DNA of 64,000 nucleotides from Renibacterium sp. (GCA_017419405.1 JAFOLH010000003.1:62001-126000); one strand, 5' to 3'. Counted from the stretch's first letter, positions 1-9,192 are shown. Notes: generated by a model from the letters alone, not told the origin. Translations and numbers: made by a program.

Positions 1-19
1 ACTGGATGGGACCCACCCC

Positions 20-1135
20 TCAGCCCGCCGCGACGACCGTAGCGGTGGCCTCGGCGATCGCTCGCTCTTCGTCGGTCGGCACCACCAGGATCGGGAAGGC
101 AGAGTCTTCGCGGCTGATCGTCCGGATCTCTTTCGAACGCAGCGCATTCGCCTCGCGGTCCAGGAACAAACCCAGCGCTGCCAACCGGTCCACCACCAAA
201 GCCCGGAATTCCGCCGAGTTCTCGCCGATCCCCGCGGTGAACACCAGGGCCTTGGCCCCGCCGACGGCCACCTGGTAGCCGCCGATGTATTTCGCCAGCC
301 GGTAGGCCGCGACCGAAAGTGCGGTCTTCGCCGCGGCGTCGCCGGCTGCCGCAGCATCGACGACCGTGCGCATGTCGTTGTTGCCGGCGAGCGCGAACAG
401 TCCGGACTCCCGATTGACCAAGGCGTCGAGTTGGTCTGCGTCATAGCCCTGCCGGGCCAGGAAAACCAGAATTGAAGGATCGAAATCCCCGCTGCGGGTA
501 CCCATCACCAAACCTTCCAGCGGAGTGAAGCCCATCGAGGTGTCGATGCTCTTGCCCGACTTCACCGCGGTGATCGACGCGCCGTTGCCCAGATGCGCGA
601 TCACGCCGTCGAACTCGGCCACCGGAATCCTCAGATATTCGGCGCTGCGCCCGGTGACGTACTGGTGGCTGGTGCCATGGAAGCCGTACCGGCGGATCCC
701 GTGGTTCCGGTACAGCTCGTCCGGAAGCGCATAGCGCCAAGCCTCTTCCGGCAAGGTCCGGTGGAACGCGGTGTCGAAAACCGCCACCTGCGGCAGCTGC
801 GGCCATTTTTTCGCGATCGCCCGGATCCCCAGCACATTCGCCGGGTTGTGCAAGGGGGCCAGCGGATTGAGCCGCTCGATCGCCCGGATGATCTCGTTGT
901 CGATCAGCACTGGGGAACTGAAACGCTCCCCGCCGTGCACCACCCGGTGCCCGACCGCGTCGATCCGGGTGTCGCCCAGCGCTGCACTGACCAGTTCCAA
1001 GGCTGCAGCGTGATCGGGCACCTCCGGCTCGCCGATCTTTTCGATCAGCCCCTCCAGGAGCACCTCGTTGGCTTCGATGTCCCGCACTTGGTATTTGAGC
1101 GAAGAAGACCCTGAATTGATCACGAGAACCTGCAT
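20..1135 (-). CDS. ackA: Acetate kinase
   Basis: Converts acetyl phosphate and ADP to acetate and ATP, or the reverse, in the cytosol. Visible family motifs are the N-terminal VINSGSSSLKY (residues 5-15), GHRVVHGGE (62-70), the catalytic Asp121 in VFDTAFH, RYGFHGTSH (149-157), the phosphate-binding HLGNGAS (181-187) and the MGFTPLEGLVMGTRSGD segment (201-217). At 371 residues it is slightly shorter than the roughly 400 of the Escherichia coli enzyme, but no motif is missing. It lies 9 bp downstream of pta on the same strand, so the two are surely co-transcribed. The start follows GGAG close upstream. Identification is secure. Confidence 0.97.
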   Translation of the reverse strand: MQVLVINSGSSSLKYQVRDIEANEVLLEGLIEKIGEPEVPDHAAALELVSAALGDTRIDAVGHRVVHGGERFSSPVLIDNEIIRAIERLNPLAPLHNPANVLGIRAIAKKWPQLPQVAVFDTAFHRTLPEEAWRYALPDELYRNHGIRRYGFHGTSHQYVTGRSAEYLRIPVAEFDGVIAHLGNGASITAVKSGKSIDTSMGFTPLEGLVMGTRSGDFDPSILVFLARQGYDADQLDALVNRESGLFALAGNNDMRTVVDAAAAGDAAAKTALSVAAYRLAKYIGGYQVAVGGAKALVFTAGIGENSAEFRALVVDRLAALGLFLDREANALRSKEIRTISREDSAFPILVVPTDEERAIAEATATVVAAG

Positions 1136-1144
1136 CGGGACTCC

Positions 1145-3247
1145 TTATGCTTCCTGATTCGGCACGGCCGGCGCCGCTGAATTCTGGCCTTGGACCGCAG
1201 TAATCGCCACCGTGTTGACGATGTCTTCAACCGTGCAGCCCCTGGAAAGATCATTGATCGGCTTGCGCAGGCCTTGCAATACCGGCCCGACGGCGACTGC
1301 CCCGGAGGACTGCTGCACCGCTTTGTACGTGTTGTTCCCGGTGTTCAGATCCGGGAAAATGAACACCGTTGCCTGTCCGGCGACCTGCGAAGCCGGCAAT
1401 TTCGACGCCGCAATCGAGGCATCCACCGCAGCGTCATATTGGATTGGGCCTTCGACCGGGAGATCGGGCCGGAGTTTGCGCACCAGTTCCGTCGCCGCCC
1501 GGACCTCGTCCACCGCAGCGCCGGTCCCGGATTCCCCGGTGGAATAGGACAACATGGCGATCCGGGGTTCCACCCCGAATTGCTGCGCAGTCTGTGCCGA
1601 GGCGATCGCGATATCGGCCAATTGCTCCTCGTTCGGCTCCGGGTTCACCGCGCAATCGCCGTAGACCAGCACCCGATCCGGCAACAGCATCAGGAACACC
1701 GAAGAGACGATCTTGACGCCGTCGGCGGTTTTGACGAATTCCAGGGCCGGGCGGATCGTGTTCGCAGTGGTGTGCGCCGCGCCCGACACCATGCCGTCCA
1801 CCACGCCCAACTGAACCATCATGGTGCCGAAGTACGAGGGCTCCAGCATGATCTCGCGGGCTCGGCCCAGGTCCATCCCTTTGTGCGCGCGCAACCGCGC
1901 ATATTCCTCGGCGAATTCCTCCCGCAGTTCGCTGGCCGCGGGGTCGATCAAGGTGATCCCGCTCAGGTCGATGCCGTGGCTTGCCGCCAGTTCGCGCACC
2001 TGGTTGAGTTCGCCCAAGACGGTCAGATCGCAGACATCGCGGCGGTGCAGGATCTCCGCGGCACGCAGAATCCGCACATCGCCGCCTTCCGGGAGCACGA
2101 TGTGTTTCCGGTCGCTCCGCGCCCGCTCGATCAGTTCGTGCAGGAACCGCAGCGGTGTCATCCGGACCGGGCGCGGGATGTCGATCCGGTGCAGCAGTTC
2201 GGATTCGTCCACGTGCTTGGACCAGGCGCCGAGTGCAGCGGCCGCTTTGCGGCGCTGCGACGACCAGATTTCGCTCCGCACTTCACTGACCTGCTTGGCC
2301 GTGTGGTAGGTGTCCTCCGGACTGTCGAAAATCGGAAACGGCGCTTGTGCCAGCAAAGGGTAGATATGCGCGTCCGGGGCCAGACCGCCGGTGAGGATCA
2401 TCCCGGAGGGTACCGGGAATTCCGGTGAAAATGTCGAAGCCAGGGTTGCCACCATGACGTCGGCACGGTCGCCGGGCACGATCACCAGGGCGCCGGCGTC
2501 GAGCACATTGAGGAAATTGCCCACGCTCATCGCCGCGACCTTGATCGATTCGACGTCGCGCTCCTGTTCGGAGCTGCCCGCGATCTGCCGCAAGGACAGC
2601 GCGGTAGCGACTTCGCCGACCGTGGGGCGGGAGATTTCGGCGATTTCGGGCAGGATGTAAACCGGCTTCCCCGAAGCTCCCGGACGCAGCGATGCGCCGA
2701 TCTCGGCCAACTCCGTGGGCTCCGCACGGTTGACCATCATGGCCAGCAGTGTGCAGTTGGCGGCAGCCAGGGCCTTCCTGGAGACGTCTACCGCGTCGGC
2801 GACTTCCGCCGTCGTACGGTCTTTGGCGCTGACCACGGACAGCACCACGCAGCCCAGATTGTTGGCGAGCCGGGCGTTGAGGTCGAATTCGACCGCGGCG
2901 TCCTGCCCGGTCAAATCGGTGCCTTCGACGATCACGACGTCGACTTGTTTGGCGATCTCCGCATAAATCGCCACGCAGCGCGAATCGATTTCCTCGCGCT
3001 GGCCCGATGCCAGCAGGGTCCGGGCCTCCTGCGCAGTTAGCCCCGCCCGGCAGACACTCGGTGCGAGATCGAAGGTTCTGGCCATCATCGCCACCATCGG
3101 GTCCTGACCGGCGTCGGCTTCGGAAATGATCGGACGGAAGAAACCGATCCGGTCTGCCCTTCGATGCAGGGCATCAGCCAGGCCAAGCGTGATGAGCGAT
3201 TTGCCGGAGCCCGGCATTGCAGCGGAGACGTAGATTCCCTGAGTCAC
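1145..3247 (-). CDS. pta: Phosphate acetyltransferase (long, three-domain form)
   Basis: Interconverts acetyl-CoA and acetyl phosphate; partner of the acetate kinase just downstream. The 700-residue protein is the long Pta type. It has an N-terminal P-loop, dethiobiotin-synthetase-like domain with PGSGKS at about residues 12-17, then a central DRTGG-type regulatory region (about 215-340), and the catalytic PTA_PTB domain (about 375-690), which contains LPEGGDVRILRAAE, MVSGAAHTTANTIRPAL and LNTGNNTYKAVQQSSGA. First gene of the pta-ackA operon. The 90-bp gap to the LCP gene upstream is enough for a promoter, but I see no clear one. Confidence 0.97.
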   Translation of the reverse strand: MTQGIYVSAAMPGSGKSLITLGLADALHRRADRIGFFRPIISEADAGQDPMVAMMARTFDLAPSVCRAGLTAQEARTLLASGQREEIDSRCVAIYAEIAKQVDVVIVEGTDLTGQDAAVEFDLNARLANNLGCVVLSVVSAKDRTTAEVADAVDVSRKALAAANCTLLAMMVNRAEPTELAEIGASLRPGASGKPVYILPEIAEISRPTVGEVATALSLRQIAGSSEQERDVESIKVAAMSVGNFLNVLDAGALVIVPGDRADVMVATLASTFSPEFPVPSGMILTGGLAPDAHIYPLLAQAPFPIFDSPEDTYHTAKQVSEVRSEIWSSQRRKAAAALGAWSKHVDESELLHRIDIPRPVRMTPLRFLHELIERARSDRKHIVLPEGGDVRILRAAEILHRRDVCDLTVLGELNQVRELAASHGIDLSGITLIDPAASELREEFAEEYARLRAHKGMDLGRAREIMLEPSYFGTMMVQLGVVDGMVSGAAHTTANTIRPALEFVKTADGVKIVSSVFLMLLPDRVLVYGDCAVNPEPNEEQLADIAIASAQTAQQFGVEPRIAMLSYSTGESGTGAAVDEVRAATELVRKLRPDLPVEGPIQYDAAVDASIAASKLPASQVAGQATVFIFPDLNTGNNTYKAVQQSSGAVAVGPVLQGLRKPINDLSRGCTVEDIVNTVAITAVQGQNSAAPAVPNQEA

Positions 3248-3338
3248 TCCCCCATCCTGTCAAAGCCCGGCGCATTACCGGGAGCTTTGTGAGCAAATAC
3301 TCGTCTTTCCTGCCCAGTTCACAGTTCCCGGTGCCGGG

Positions 3339-4964
3339 TTAGCCCGGCGAACACGTCCCGTTGTTGGCGAGCAATTCCACCAAGGTGTTCGTGGCCCCCA
3401 TCCGGGCCAGCTGCTGCAGGTACTGCTCGGTGAGCGGCGGACCCTGAGTCGGCGTGCCGCTCGGTGTGCCGATCGGTGTGCCGCTCGGCGTGCCCTCGGA
3501 GGTCGGCGGCGGGGTGAGGGTTCCGGCCGGCGGAGTCGTCGCGCTGCCGACAGCAGACGACGGCGACGGTACCGGTTTGCCCAGCAGTTGGGCGACCCGG
3601 ATCCGGATCTGTTCGAAATCCGGATAGGTGGAGAATTCGGTGCTGAAATCCGGCGGACCCAAGGTGAGCCGCTTCGTTTCCTGGCTCTGGGATTTCAGTG
3701 CCAATTCCACGAAGGTGCTCAGTTGGTCCGTGGTGATGTCCGATTCCATGATCTGGGTGCCGGCCTTGGCCAATTCGCCGAATTTGGTCAGCACTTTGAG
3801 TGGATCCATCTGTTTGACCAGGGCCTGGACCACACATTGTTGCCGAAGGCTGCGCGCATAGTCGGTGGTCCATTCCCGGGACCTGGCGTACCAGAGCGCC
3901 TGGTATCCGTTCAGCGTTTGCAGCCCGGGGGCGATCCAGCCCTCCGGCGGCAGATGCCCGCCGTTTTCGTCGGTAGCCTGGCCGCTGATCGGCACCCAGC
4001 CGCCGGCGTTGACCTTCACCCCGCCCAAGAGATCGATCAAGGTGGAGAAATTGTCCATGTCGACGATGACGTACGCCTGCATGGTCAAGCCGAGGATCTC
4101 GCTGACCGTCTCCATCATGGCTTTGGCCCCGGGATCGGCCACTCCGGGGTAAAGCGACGAGTACTGTTCGGTGACCTTGGAATACAGATTTCCGATGATG
4201 CATAGATCACCGCAGCTGAATCCGTCCGGCATCACCTTCTTCAACGGGGAGCTGGCCGGAAACGGTGCACCTTGGAAGTTCCGCGGCACGCTGATCGTCG
4301 CGGTGGCACCGGTTGCCGCGTCCACACTGATCGCCATGATGCTGTCCGGCCGCCGCCCGGTCCGGTCTTCCCCGGCGTCGCCGCCCATGACCAGGAAGTT
4401 GTATCGTCCGTCCACTGGGTTCAAGAACGGCGAGACCGGCTTCCCATCGCCTCCGCTCAGCGGACCGGTGAAAATATCGGAAAGCGCATTCCTGCTGAGA
4501 TTGAGCAGATACGCCGCATACCCCGTGCCCCCTGAAGTGATGACCAAGAGCGGAACCAGGACGAGCACCGTGAGTACTTTGCCGCCCGGCTGGAGCCTGC
4601 GGAATCGGATCAGGCCGAAAATGTCCAGGAAAGTCACCAAGTACCAGGCGGAAAGCAGGATCAGTCCGATCAGCAGGACCAAAGATCGGCCCGGGTGCGT
4701 GACCCAGGAAATCCCGGAGGCCCGATCAACGAGCACCGACACGCCCAAGTAGGACCCGGCCGCCCAGAAAATCGCCGGAACCAGGAGGAAAACCCACCTT
4801 GACCAGCCCTTCGACCCACGGAGGAACCGCGGAGCGCCCGGCAGAATCACGTTGAGGAACAGCAGCCCGACAATCCGGCCATTCGAGGCCGGGGCATCCG
4901 GCGACGTCAGATGGCGCGGTGATTCACGCCGTCGATTCCGACGGCTGGTGGCGGCTTCTCGCAT
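3339..4964 (-). CDS. LCP (LytR-CpsA-Psr) family glycopolymer transferase
   Basis: Probably attaches anionic glycopolymers (teichoic-acid-like or arabinogalactan-like) to peptidoglycan at the outer membrane face. About three hydrophobic helices fill residues 25-165. The extracellular LCP domain follows (about 190-390), with RTGRRPDSIMAISVD, the conserved arginine in SVPRNF, and NGYQALWYARSRE with YARSLRQQ. The C-terminal tail is rich in Pro, Thr, Ser and Gly, with a short GTPSGTP-like repeat. The ATG at 4964 is preferred over an in-frame TTG five codons upstream because AGGGAAG sits 6 nt before it. Exact polymer substrate cannot be told from sequence. Confidence 0.92.
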   Translation of the reverse strand: MREAATSRRNRRRESPRHLTSPDAPASNGRIVGLLFLNVILPGAPRFLRGSKGWSRWVFLLVPAIFWAAGSYLGVSVLVDRASGISWVTHPGRSLVLLIGLILLSAWYLVTFLDIFGLIRFRRLQPGGKVLTVLVLVPLLVITSGGTGYAAYLLNLSRNALSDIFTGPLSGGDGKPVSPFLNPVDGRYNFLVMGGDAGEDRTGRRPDSIMAISVDAATGATATISVPRNFQGAPFPASSPLKKVMPDGFSCGDLCIIGNLYSKVTEQYSSLYPGVADPGAKAMMETVSEILGLTMQAYVIVDMDNFSTLIDLLGGVKVNAGGWVPISGQATDENGGHLPPEGWIAPGLQTLNGYQALWYARSREWTTDYARSLRQQCVVQALVKQMDPLKVLTKFGELAKAGTQIMESDITTDQLSTFVELALKSQSQETKRLTLGPPDFSTEFSTYPDFEQIRIRVAQLLGKPVPSPSSAVGSATTPPAGTLTPPPTSEGTPSGTPIGTPSGTPTQGPPLTEQYLQQLARMGATNTLVELLANNGTCSPG

Positions 4965-5059
4965 CTGTTCTTCCCTCAAGGTGGCTTAAGGGTTGAGAAT
5001 ACCGCATGCCCGCGCCCAACAGGGGCCGCTGAGCATCCGCTGAGGACAACGTCATAGTC

Positions 5060-5108
5060 TTGACACAGATCCGAAAACCGGATTACCTAATGAACATTCG
5101 GTCAGTAA
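5060..5108 (+). promoter_or_regulatory. Promoter and PaaR-like operator of the paaI-paaK operon
   Basis: A consensus -35 TTGACA (5060-5065) is followed, after 17-18 bp, by a -10 resembling TTACCT or TACCTA. Immediately after it comes the imperfect dyad TGAACATTCGGTCA with flanking TAA and GTAA (about 5088-5107). The same dyad occurs before paaZ and before the thiolase operon. Its position over the start site fits repression by a TetR-type regulator such as the one encoded two genes downstream; that assignment is inference. Confidence 0.7.
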
Positions 5109-5142
5109 ACCAGCCCGGCCTGATCAGCTTTCTGGAGGTTCT

Positions 5143-5565
5143 ATGACGCACCCCATGCTCGCTGACGATGCCGCCTCCGGCTGGCTCGGTGTGGAGATTG
5201 AGAAAATCGACGATGGCCACGCCACCCTGACCATGGTCTTGCGTCCGGAGATGATGAACGGGTTCGGGGTCAGCCATGGTGGCATGATCTTCGCGCTGGC
5301 CGACTCCGCCTTCGCCTTCGCCTGCAACCCGGCCGGCTCCGATGGCAGCAGCCAGACCGTTGCAGCCGGTGCGGACATCAATTTCCTGGCACCCAGCCAT
5401 GCCGGGCAGAAGCTGACCGCAGTGGCCGATCGGCGCTCCAGCAATGGCCGGAGCGGACTCTATGACGTCCAGGTTTTTGCCGAATCAGCCGACGGTGCGC
5501 AGCAACTGATTGCCGAGTTCCGCGGCCGTTCCCGGACCATTCCCACCCGCAGGAGCACCCAGTGA
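5143..5565 (+). CDS. paaI: Hydroxyphenylacetyl-CoA thioesterase PaaI
   Basis: Hotdog-fold acyl-CoA thioesterase that frees CoA from stalled phenylacetate-pathway intermediates. The 140-residue size is typical of PaaI. It carries the family core NGFGVSHGGMIFALADSAFAFACN (residues about 45-68) and the strand VAAGADINFLAP. An AGG-rich ribosome-binding site, TGGAGGTTCT, precedes the ATG. Its end overlaps the GTG start of paaK by 4 bp (GTGA), indicating translational coupling. First gene of paaI-paaK-tetR. Confidence 0.93.
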   Translation: MTHPMLADDAASGWLGVEIEKIDDGHATLTMVLRPEMMNGFGVSHGGMIFALADSAFAFACNPAGSDGSSQTVAAGADINFLAPSHAGQKLTAVADRRSSNGRSGLYDVQVFAESADGAQQLIAEFRGRSRTIPTRRSTQ

Positions 5566-6869
5566 CTGATCTGACCGAGACTGATTCCGCGGAACGCTTC
5601 GACCGGGAACAGATCGAAGCGTTGCAGTTGAGCCGGCTGCAACACACCCTCGCCTATGCCTATGAGCGGGTTCCGCTGTACCGGCGCAAATTCGACGAGG
5701 CCGGAGTCCGGCCCGAGGATCTCCGCCAACTCTCGGACCTCGCCGGTTTTCCGTTCACCACCAAAGAGGACCTCCGCGCCGAATACCCGTTCGGCATGTT
5801 CGCCGTCCCGCAAGACCGGATCGCCCGGATCCATGCTTCCTCCGGCACGACCGGCCGGCCGACCGTCGTCGGCTACACCGCGCAAGACCTGAAAACCTGG
5901 GCATCCCTGGTGGCCCGCTCAATGCGGGCTTCCGGCGTGCGGCCCGGCCACAAGGTCCACATCGCCTACGGCTACGGACTGTTCACCGGCGGGCTCGGCG
6001 CACATTACGGCGCGGAAGCCTTGGGCTGCACCGTGATTCCGATGTCCGGAGGACAAACCGAGCGGCAGATCCAATTGATCCAGGATTTTCGACCGGAAGT
6101 CATCATGTGCACGCCCACCTACTTGCTGACCATCATGGATGCCATGCGGCATCAGGGGATGGACCCGCGCAGTTCGTCGCTGAAGTTCGCAGTCTGCGGA
6201 GCGGAGCCCTGGACCGAAGAGATGCGGCAGGAACTGGAATCCGGCCTCGATCTGAAGGCTTGCGACATCTACGGACTCTCCGAAGTGATGGGTCCCGGCG
6301 TGGCCGGCGAGTTCGTGCAGTCCCAGGACGGATCGCATATCTGGGAAGACCACTTCCGCCCCGAAATCGTCGACCCGTTCTCGCTCGATGCGACACTGCC
6401 GGACGGCCAAGTCGGCGAATTGGTTTTCACCACGTTGACCAAAGAAGCGCTGCCGATCATCCGCTACCGGACCAAGGATTTGACCAAGCTGCTGCCCGGG
6501 ACTGCGAGCCCCGGAATGCGTCGGATGGCCCGGATCGGCGGACGGACCGACGATATGATCATTTTGCGCGGGGTTAATCTCTTCCCCAGCCAGATCGAAG
6601 AACTCGCTTTGCGGATCCCAGACCTGAGCCCGCACTTCCAGTTGGAGATCAATCGGCCGGCCGGCCAGAGAATGGACGAGTTGACCGTCAAGATCGAGCC
6701 CCGGGAAGGAACCACCGGGCAGCAACGCGAGGCGGCAGCAGACAACTTGCGCAAGGAGATCAAAGTGCACATCGGCTCCTCCGCGACCATCGCCGTCGTC
6801 GAACCCGGTTCGCTGGCACGTTCGAACGGCAAACTCCGCCGGGTGTACGATCTGCGCGAGCCGAAATGA
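5562..6869 (+). CDS. paaK: Phenylacetate-CoA ligase
   Basis: ATP-dependent activation of phenylacetate to phenylacetyl-CoA, the entry step of aerobic phenylacetate catabolism. The 435-residue adenylate-forming enzyme shows the P-loop-like HASSGTTGRPTVVGYT (residues 91-106), the YGYGLFTGGLGAHYGAE segment, the A5-type YGLSEVMGPGVA, and the mobile C-terminal domain with RIGGRTDDMIILRGVNLFPSQIE. Length and motifs match PaaK. GTG start overlaps the paaI stop by 4 bp, and its TGA overlaps the start of the next regulator. Confidence 0.96.
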   Translation: MTDLTETDSAERFDREQIEALQLSRLQHTLAYAYERVPLYRRKFDEAGVRPEDLRQLSDLAGFPFTTKEDLRAEYPFGMFAVPQDRIARIHASSGTTGRPTVVGYTAQDLKTWASLVARSMRASGVRPGHKVHIAYGYGLFTGGLGAHYGAEALGCTVIPMSGGQTERQIQLIQDFRPEVIMCTPTYLLTIMDAMRHQGMDPRSSSLKFAVCGAEPWTEEMRQELESGLDLKACDIYGLSEVMGPGVAGEFVQSQDGSHIWEDHFRPEIVDPFSLDATLPDGQVGELVFTTLTKEALPIIRYRTKDLTKLLPGTASPGMRRMARIGGRTDDMIILRGVNLFPSQIEELALRIPDLSPHFQLEINRPAGQRMDELTVKIEPREGTTGQQREAAADNLRKEIKVHIGSSATIAVVEPGSLARSNGKLRRVYDLREPK

Positions 6870-7462
6870 GCACTGCCACGGGGAGCAAGCGCGGCAGGCC
6901 CGGTTACGATCAGGAAACCGTGCTGAGGATCGCCGTCGAGGCATTCAACCAGCACGGCTATGAGGCCACCTCGATGGGCCTGCTGGCGGAACGGCTCGGC
7001 GTTTCGAAATCTGCGATTTACCACCATGTCGACTCCAAAGAAGCCCTGCTGGAGCTCGCCCTCGATCAAGCCTTGGGCGGGCTGGAGGCGATTCTGTCCG
7101 AACCCGGGGCCAGTTCCGGGGCGCCCGAGGGCCGGCTCGAATACGTTTTGCGCGGCACGGTGGCCGTCCTGGTGGACAGACTGCCCTATGTCACGTTGTT
7201 GCTCCGGCTGCGCGGCAACACCGCGATGGAGCGTGGCGCGCTGCGCCGGCGACGCGACTTCGACAAGGAGATCGCGGCATTGGTGGCGGCGGCCCAAGCC
7301 GATGGGGCGCTGCGCTCGGATGTGGACGCGCGGACCGCGGAACGCTTGCTCTTCGGCACGATCAACTCGATCGTGGAATGGTACCGCCCGGGTGGGCCGC
7401 TCACCGCGGCGGAACTCGCGGACCAGATCATTTCAATGGTCTTCGACGGCTTGCGCAGCTGA
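6866..7462 (+). CDS. TetR/AcrR family regulator, probable PaaR
   Basis: One-component repressor: N-terminal helix-turn-helix (about residues 10-58, with TSMGLLAERLGVSKSAIYHHVDSKEALL) and an all-helical ligand-binding domain. It is translationally coupled to paaK by a 4-bp ATGA overlap. TetR-type PaaR proteins in other bacteria respond to phenylacetyl-CoA, and similar dyads lie before all three paa units in this window, so this is the best candidate for the regulator that binds them. The binding itself is inferred. A second TetR gene at 11416-12087 has its own, unrelated operator. Confidence 0.85.
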   Translation: MSTATGSKRGRPGYDQETVLRIAVEAFNQHGYEATSMGLLAERLGVSKSAIYHHVDSKEALLELALDQALGGLEAILSEPGASSGAPEGRLEYVLRGTVAVLVDRLPYVTLLLRLRGNTAMERGALRRRRDFDKEIAALVAAAQADGALRSDVDARTAERLLFGTINSIVEWYRPGGPLTAAELADQIISMVFDGLRS

Positions 7463-7466
7463 GACC

Positions 7467-7511
7467 TGCCCAGCTTCCGGGCCCCGAAGCTGAGCAGAAG
7501 TGCTGCAGCCC
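7467..7511. repeat. 45-bp direct repeat, copy A (downstream of DUF559 gene)
   Basis: Matches 8391-8435 without gaps at 40 of 45 positions. The last 22 bases (7490-7511) are identical to 8414-8435 and begin CTGAGCAGAAGTGCTG. Copy A lies 5 bp from the stop codon of the DUF559 gene, copy B about 65 bp before its start, so the pair brackets exactly that gene. Confidence 0.9.
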
Positions 7512-7516
7512 CAGTT

Positions 7517-8326
7517 TCACTGCCGGTTCCGGGGCTGCATCGCCTGCGCCACCAGGGCCAAGAACTCCTCCGCGTGGAAGATCAGCAGCGAATACTTGAT
7601 CCGCAGAGTCGGAATCCCGTTGATCACGCACTGGTTGTTCCGCCGGCGGTCCTCGTCGAAGGCGTGCGCCGAACTGTGGTGTTCCCGCCCGTCCAGTTCG
7701 ACGCCCAGGACCCCGTCCACCAGTAGGTCCAGGCGGCCGATTCCGGGAACATACTTTTGGACCTGCACCTGGTAACCGGCATTTTCGAGCAGGTATCTCG
7801 CCACGGTCTCCAAAATCGATTCCGACGCCGGGTTGATCCGGTCCACGATGCTGCGGATCCGGGCATTCCGATGGCCCACCGTGGCAGCGCGGAGCTCAGC
7901 CAAGGAAAGCCTCCGCAACGCCACGCTCGACTCTGCGACCACCAGCGCCTCGAGCTCCGGCAAACAGCGCAGGCATTGGAGCACGACCTCGAGCAGGCTG
8001 CAGCGTGCCCTGCTCCGGTGCTTCACGAAGGGGCCGCTGATCCGGCTGTTCGTCACCGCCGCATGCACTTGGCCTGGCCGGTGCAGTACCCAAAGGCCGC
8101 GAGCATCTGCGGCAGAGACACAACCGAGCTCGGCACCGCGGCGGCGCGCTTCGACCCACCAATCCGAGGCCTCCGGCAACGCATAAACACCGCGCGGATG
8201 CCGGAGCAGAATCCCGGAATCCACCGATTCTTGGATCGTCGTGAGGCTGATCCCGGCCCGTAGCAACTCAAGGCGCCGCAGCACACCGCCTTGCGATTGG
8301 GCAATTTCCCGCACCCTGCTCTGCAT
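7517..8326 (-). CDS. AbiEi-like N-terminal domain plus DUF559 (PD-(D/E)XK) protein
   Basis: Predicted DNA-binding and nuclease-like protein of unknown role. The N-terminus (IAQSQGGVLRRLELLRAGIS, then RHPRGVYALP) resembles the winged-helix of AbiEi-type antitoxins. The C-terminal third has the DUF559/Vsr-like core: GRLDLLVDGVLGVELDG, then REHH, then DEDRRRNN and a final IPTLRIKYS strand. The Asp and Glu spacing fits a PD-(D/E)XK active site. The ATG at 8326 was chosen because the longer reading frame to 8503 starts with Cys/Arg-rich sequence overlapping the direct repeat. No toxin partner is adjacent. Bracketed by direct repeats (7467 and 8391), suggesting it arrived as a unit. Confidence 0.75.
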   Translation of the reverse strand: MQSRVREIAQSQGGVLRRLELLRAGISLTTIQESVDSGILLRHPRGVYALPEASDWWVEARRRGAELGCVSAADARGLWVLHRPGQVHAAVTNSRISGPFVKHRSRARCSLLEVVLQCLRCLPELEALVVAESSVALRRLSLAELRAATVGHRNARIRSIVDRINPASESILETVARYLLENAGYQVQVQKYVPGIGRLDLLVDGVLGVELDGREHHSSAHAFDEDRRRNNQCVINGIPTLRIKYSLLIFHAEEFLALVAQAMQPRNRQ

Positions 8327-8390
8327 CCACCCATCGTCGCCTGAAGGTACCGCCAGGTCAGCCCGCGGACACCTGGATGTGGATAACTCC

Positions 8391-8435
8391 TGCCCCGCTT
8401 CCGAGCCCGGATCCTGAGCAGAAGTGCTGCAGCCC
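8391..8435. repeat. 45-bp direct repeat, copy B (upstream of DUF559 gene)
   Basis: Second copy of the repeat at 7467-7511, 40 of 45 identical, offset exactly 924 bp. The rest of the 8327-8604 gap shows no convincing gene. It probably holds the promoters of the DUF559 gene and of the GrpB gene. Confidence 0.9.
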
Positions 8436-8604
8436 AGGATTCGGAATGGAAAGCAGAGCTGCCGTGGCAGGTCGACGATTGTACGGCGCCGAGCATTCGT
8501 CAAAACGTCGCCGAGCAGGCTCGCACTGACTCGCTCGGCTGAGGTATCCTAATCGGCTTGGCACCTTCCAAGAGCATCGCTTCCGCAACTGGAAAGGCTC
8601 GAAC

Positions 8605-9192
8605 ATGGAACACCCTGCAGACCTTACGCAACGCATCGAGAGCACCGAAGCGGAACTCGATTCCGCCTGGCTCAACGGGCCGCCCACGGCCAAACCGGTG
8701 GAACTCGTCGAATACGACCAGGACTGGCCCAAGGCCTTCGAAACCCTGCGCTCCGCGATCGCCGCGGCGCTGCCCGGAAAAACAATTTCGGTCGAACACA
8801 TCGGTTCGACGTCGGTTCCGGGGTTGTTGGCCAAACCGATCATCGACATCGATCTGGTAGTGCAGGATTCCCGCCAGGAGACGGAGTATGTGCCGGCTCT
8901 GGAAGCGCTCGGCTTCAGCTTGGAGGTCCGGGAACCCAACTGGCATGAACACCGGATGCTGCGGCTGGCCCAGCCCCGGGTGAACCTGCACGTGTTCTCG
9001 CCGGACTGCCCGGAAACCGTTCGGCACCTGGTTTTCCGGGATTGGCTCCGGGCGCACCCGGAAGATGCCGAACGTTATGCGGACTGCAAACGTGAAGCCC
9101 GGAACGCCTTTCCCGACGACGTGCGCGGCTACACCTCGGCGAAGGACGCGGTGATCGATCGGATTTACGCCAAGGCGTTCGGAGCGGCCTGA
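8605..9192 (+). CDS. GrpB family protein (UPF0157, nucleotidyltransferase-like)
   Basis: Uncharacterised member of the GrpB/UPF0157 family, which has a nucleotidyltransferase-like fold. Core motifs are VELVEYDQDWPKAFETLR, VEHIGSTSVPGLLAKPIIDIDLVV (the GS and DID positions of the fold, residues about 70-95), then LRLAQPRVNLHVFS and FRDWLRAHPEDAERYADCKR. The 195 residues are the usual size. AAAGG precedes the ATG. Monocistronic; converges with paaZ. Substrate unknown. Confidence 0.9.
   Translation: MEHPADLTQRIESTEAELDSAWLNGPPTAKPVELVEYDQDWPKAFETLRSAIAAALPGKTISVEHIGSTSVPGLLAKPIIDIDLVVQDSRQETEYVPALEALGFSLEVREPNWHEHRMLRLAQPRVNLHVFSPDCPETVRHLVFRDWLRAHPEDAERYADCKREARNAFPDDVRGYTSAKDAVIDRIYAKAFGAA

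Noticed and set aside
1190-2428. 412-residue open frame opposite pta
   Set aside because: Shadow frame: Arg/His/Pro-rich, no family resemblance, lies wholly antisense to a certain gene. The same applies to large frames opposite many other genes (for example 36088-37869, 43308-45095 and 62604-63998).
3440-3500. CRISPR-like repeats in the LCP gene
   Set aside because: The repeats are codon-level GTPSGTP repeats inside a coding frame, with no spacers or cas genes.
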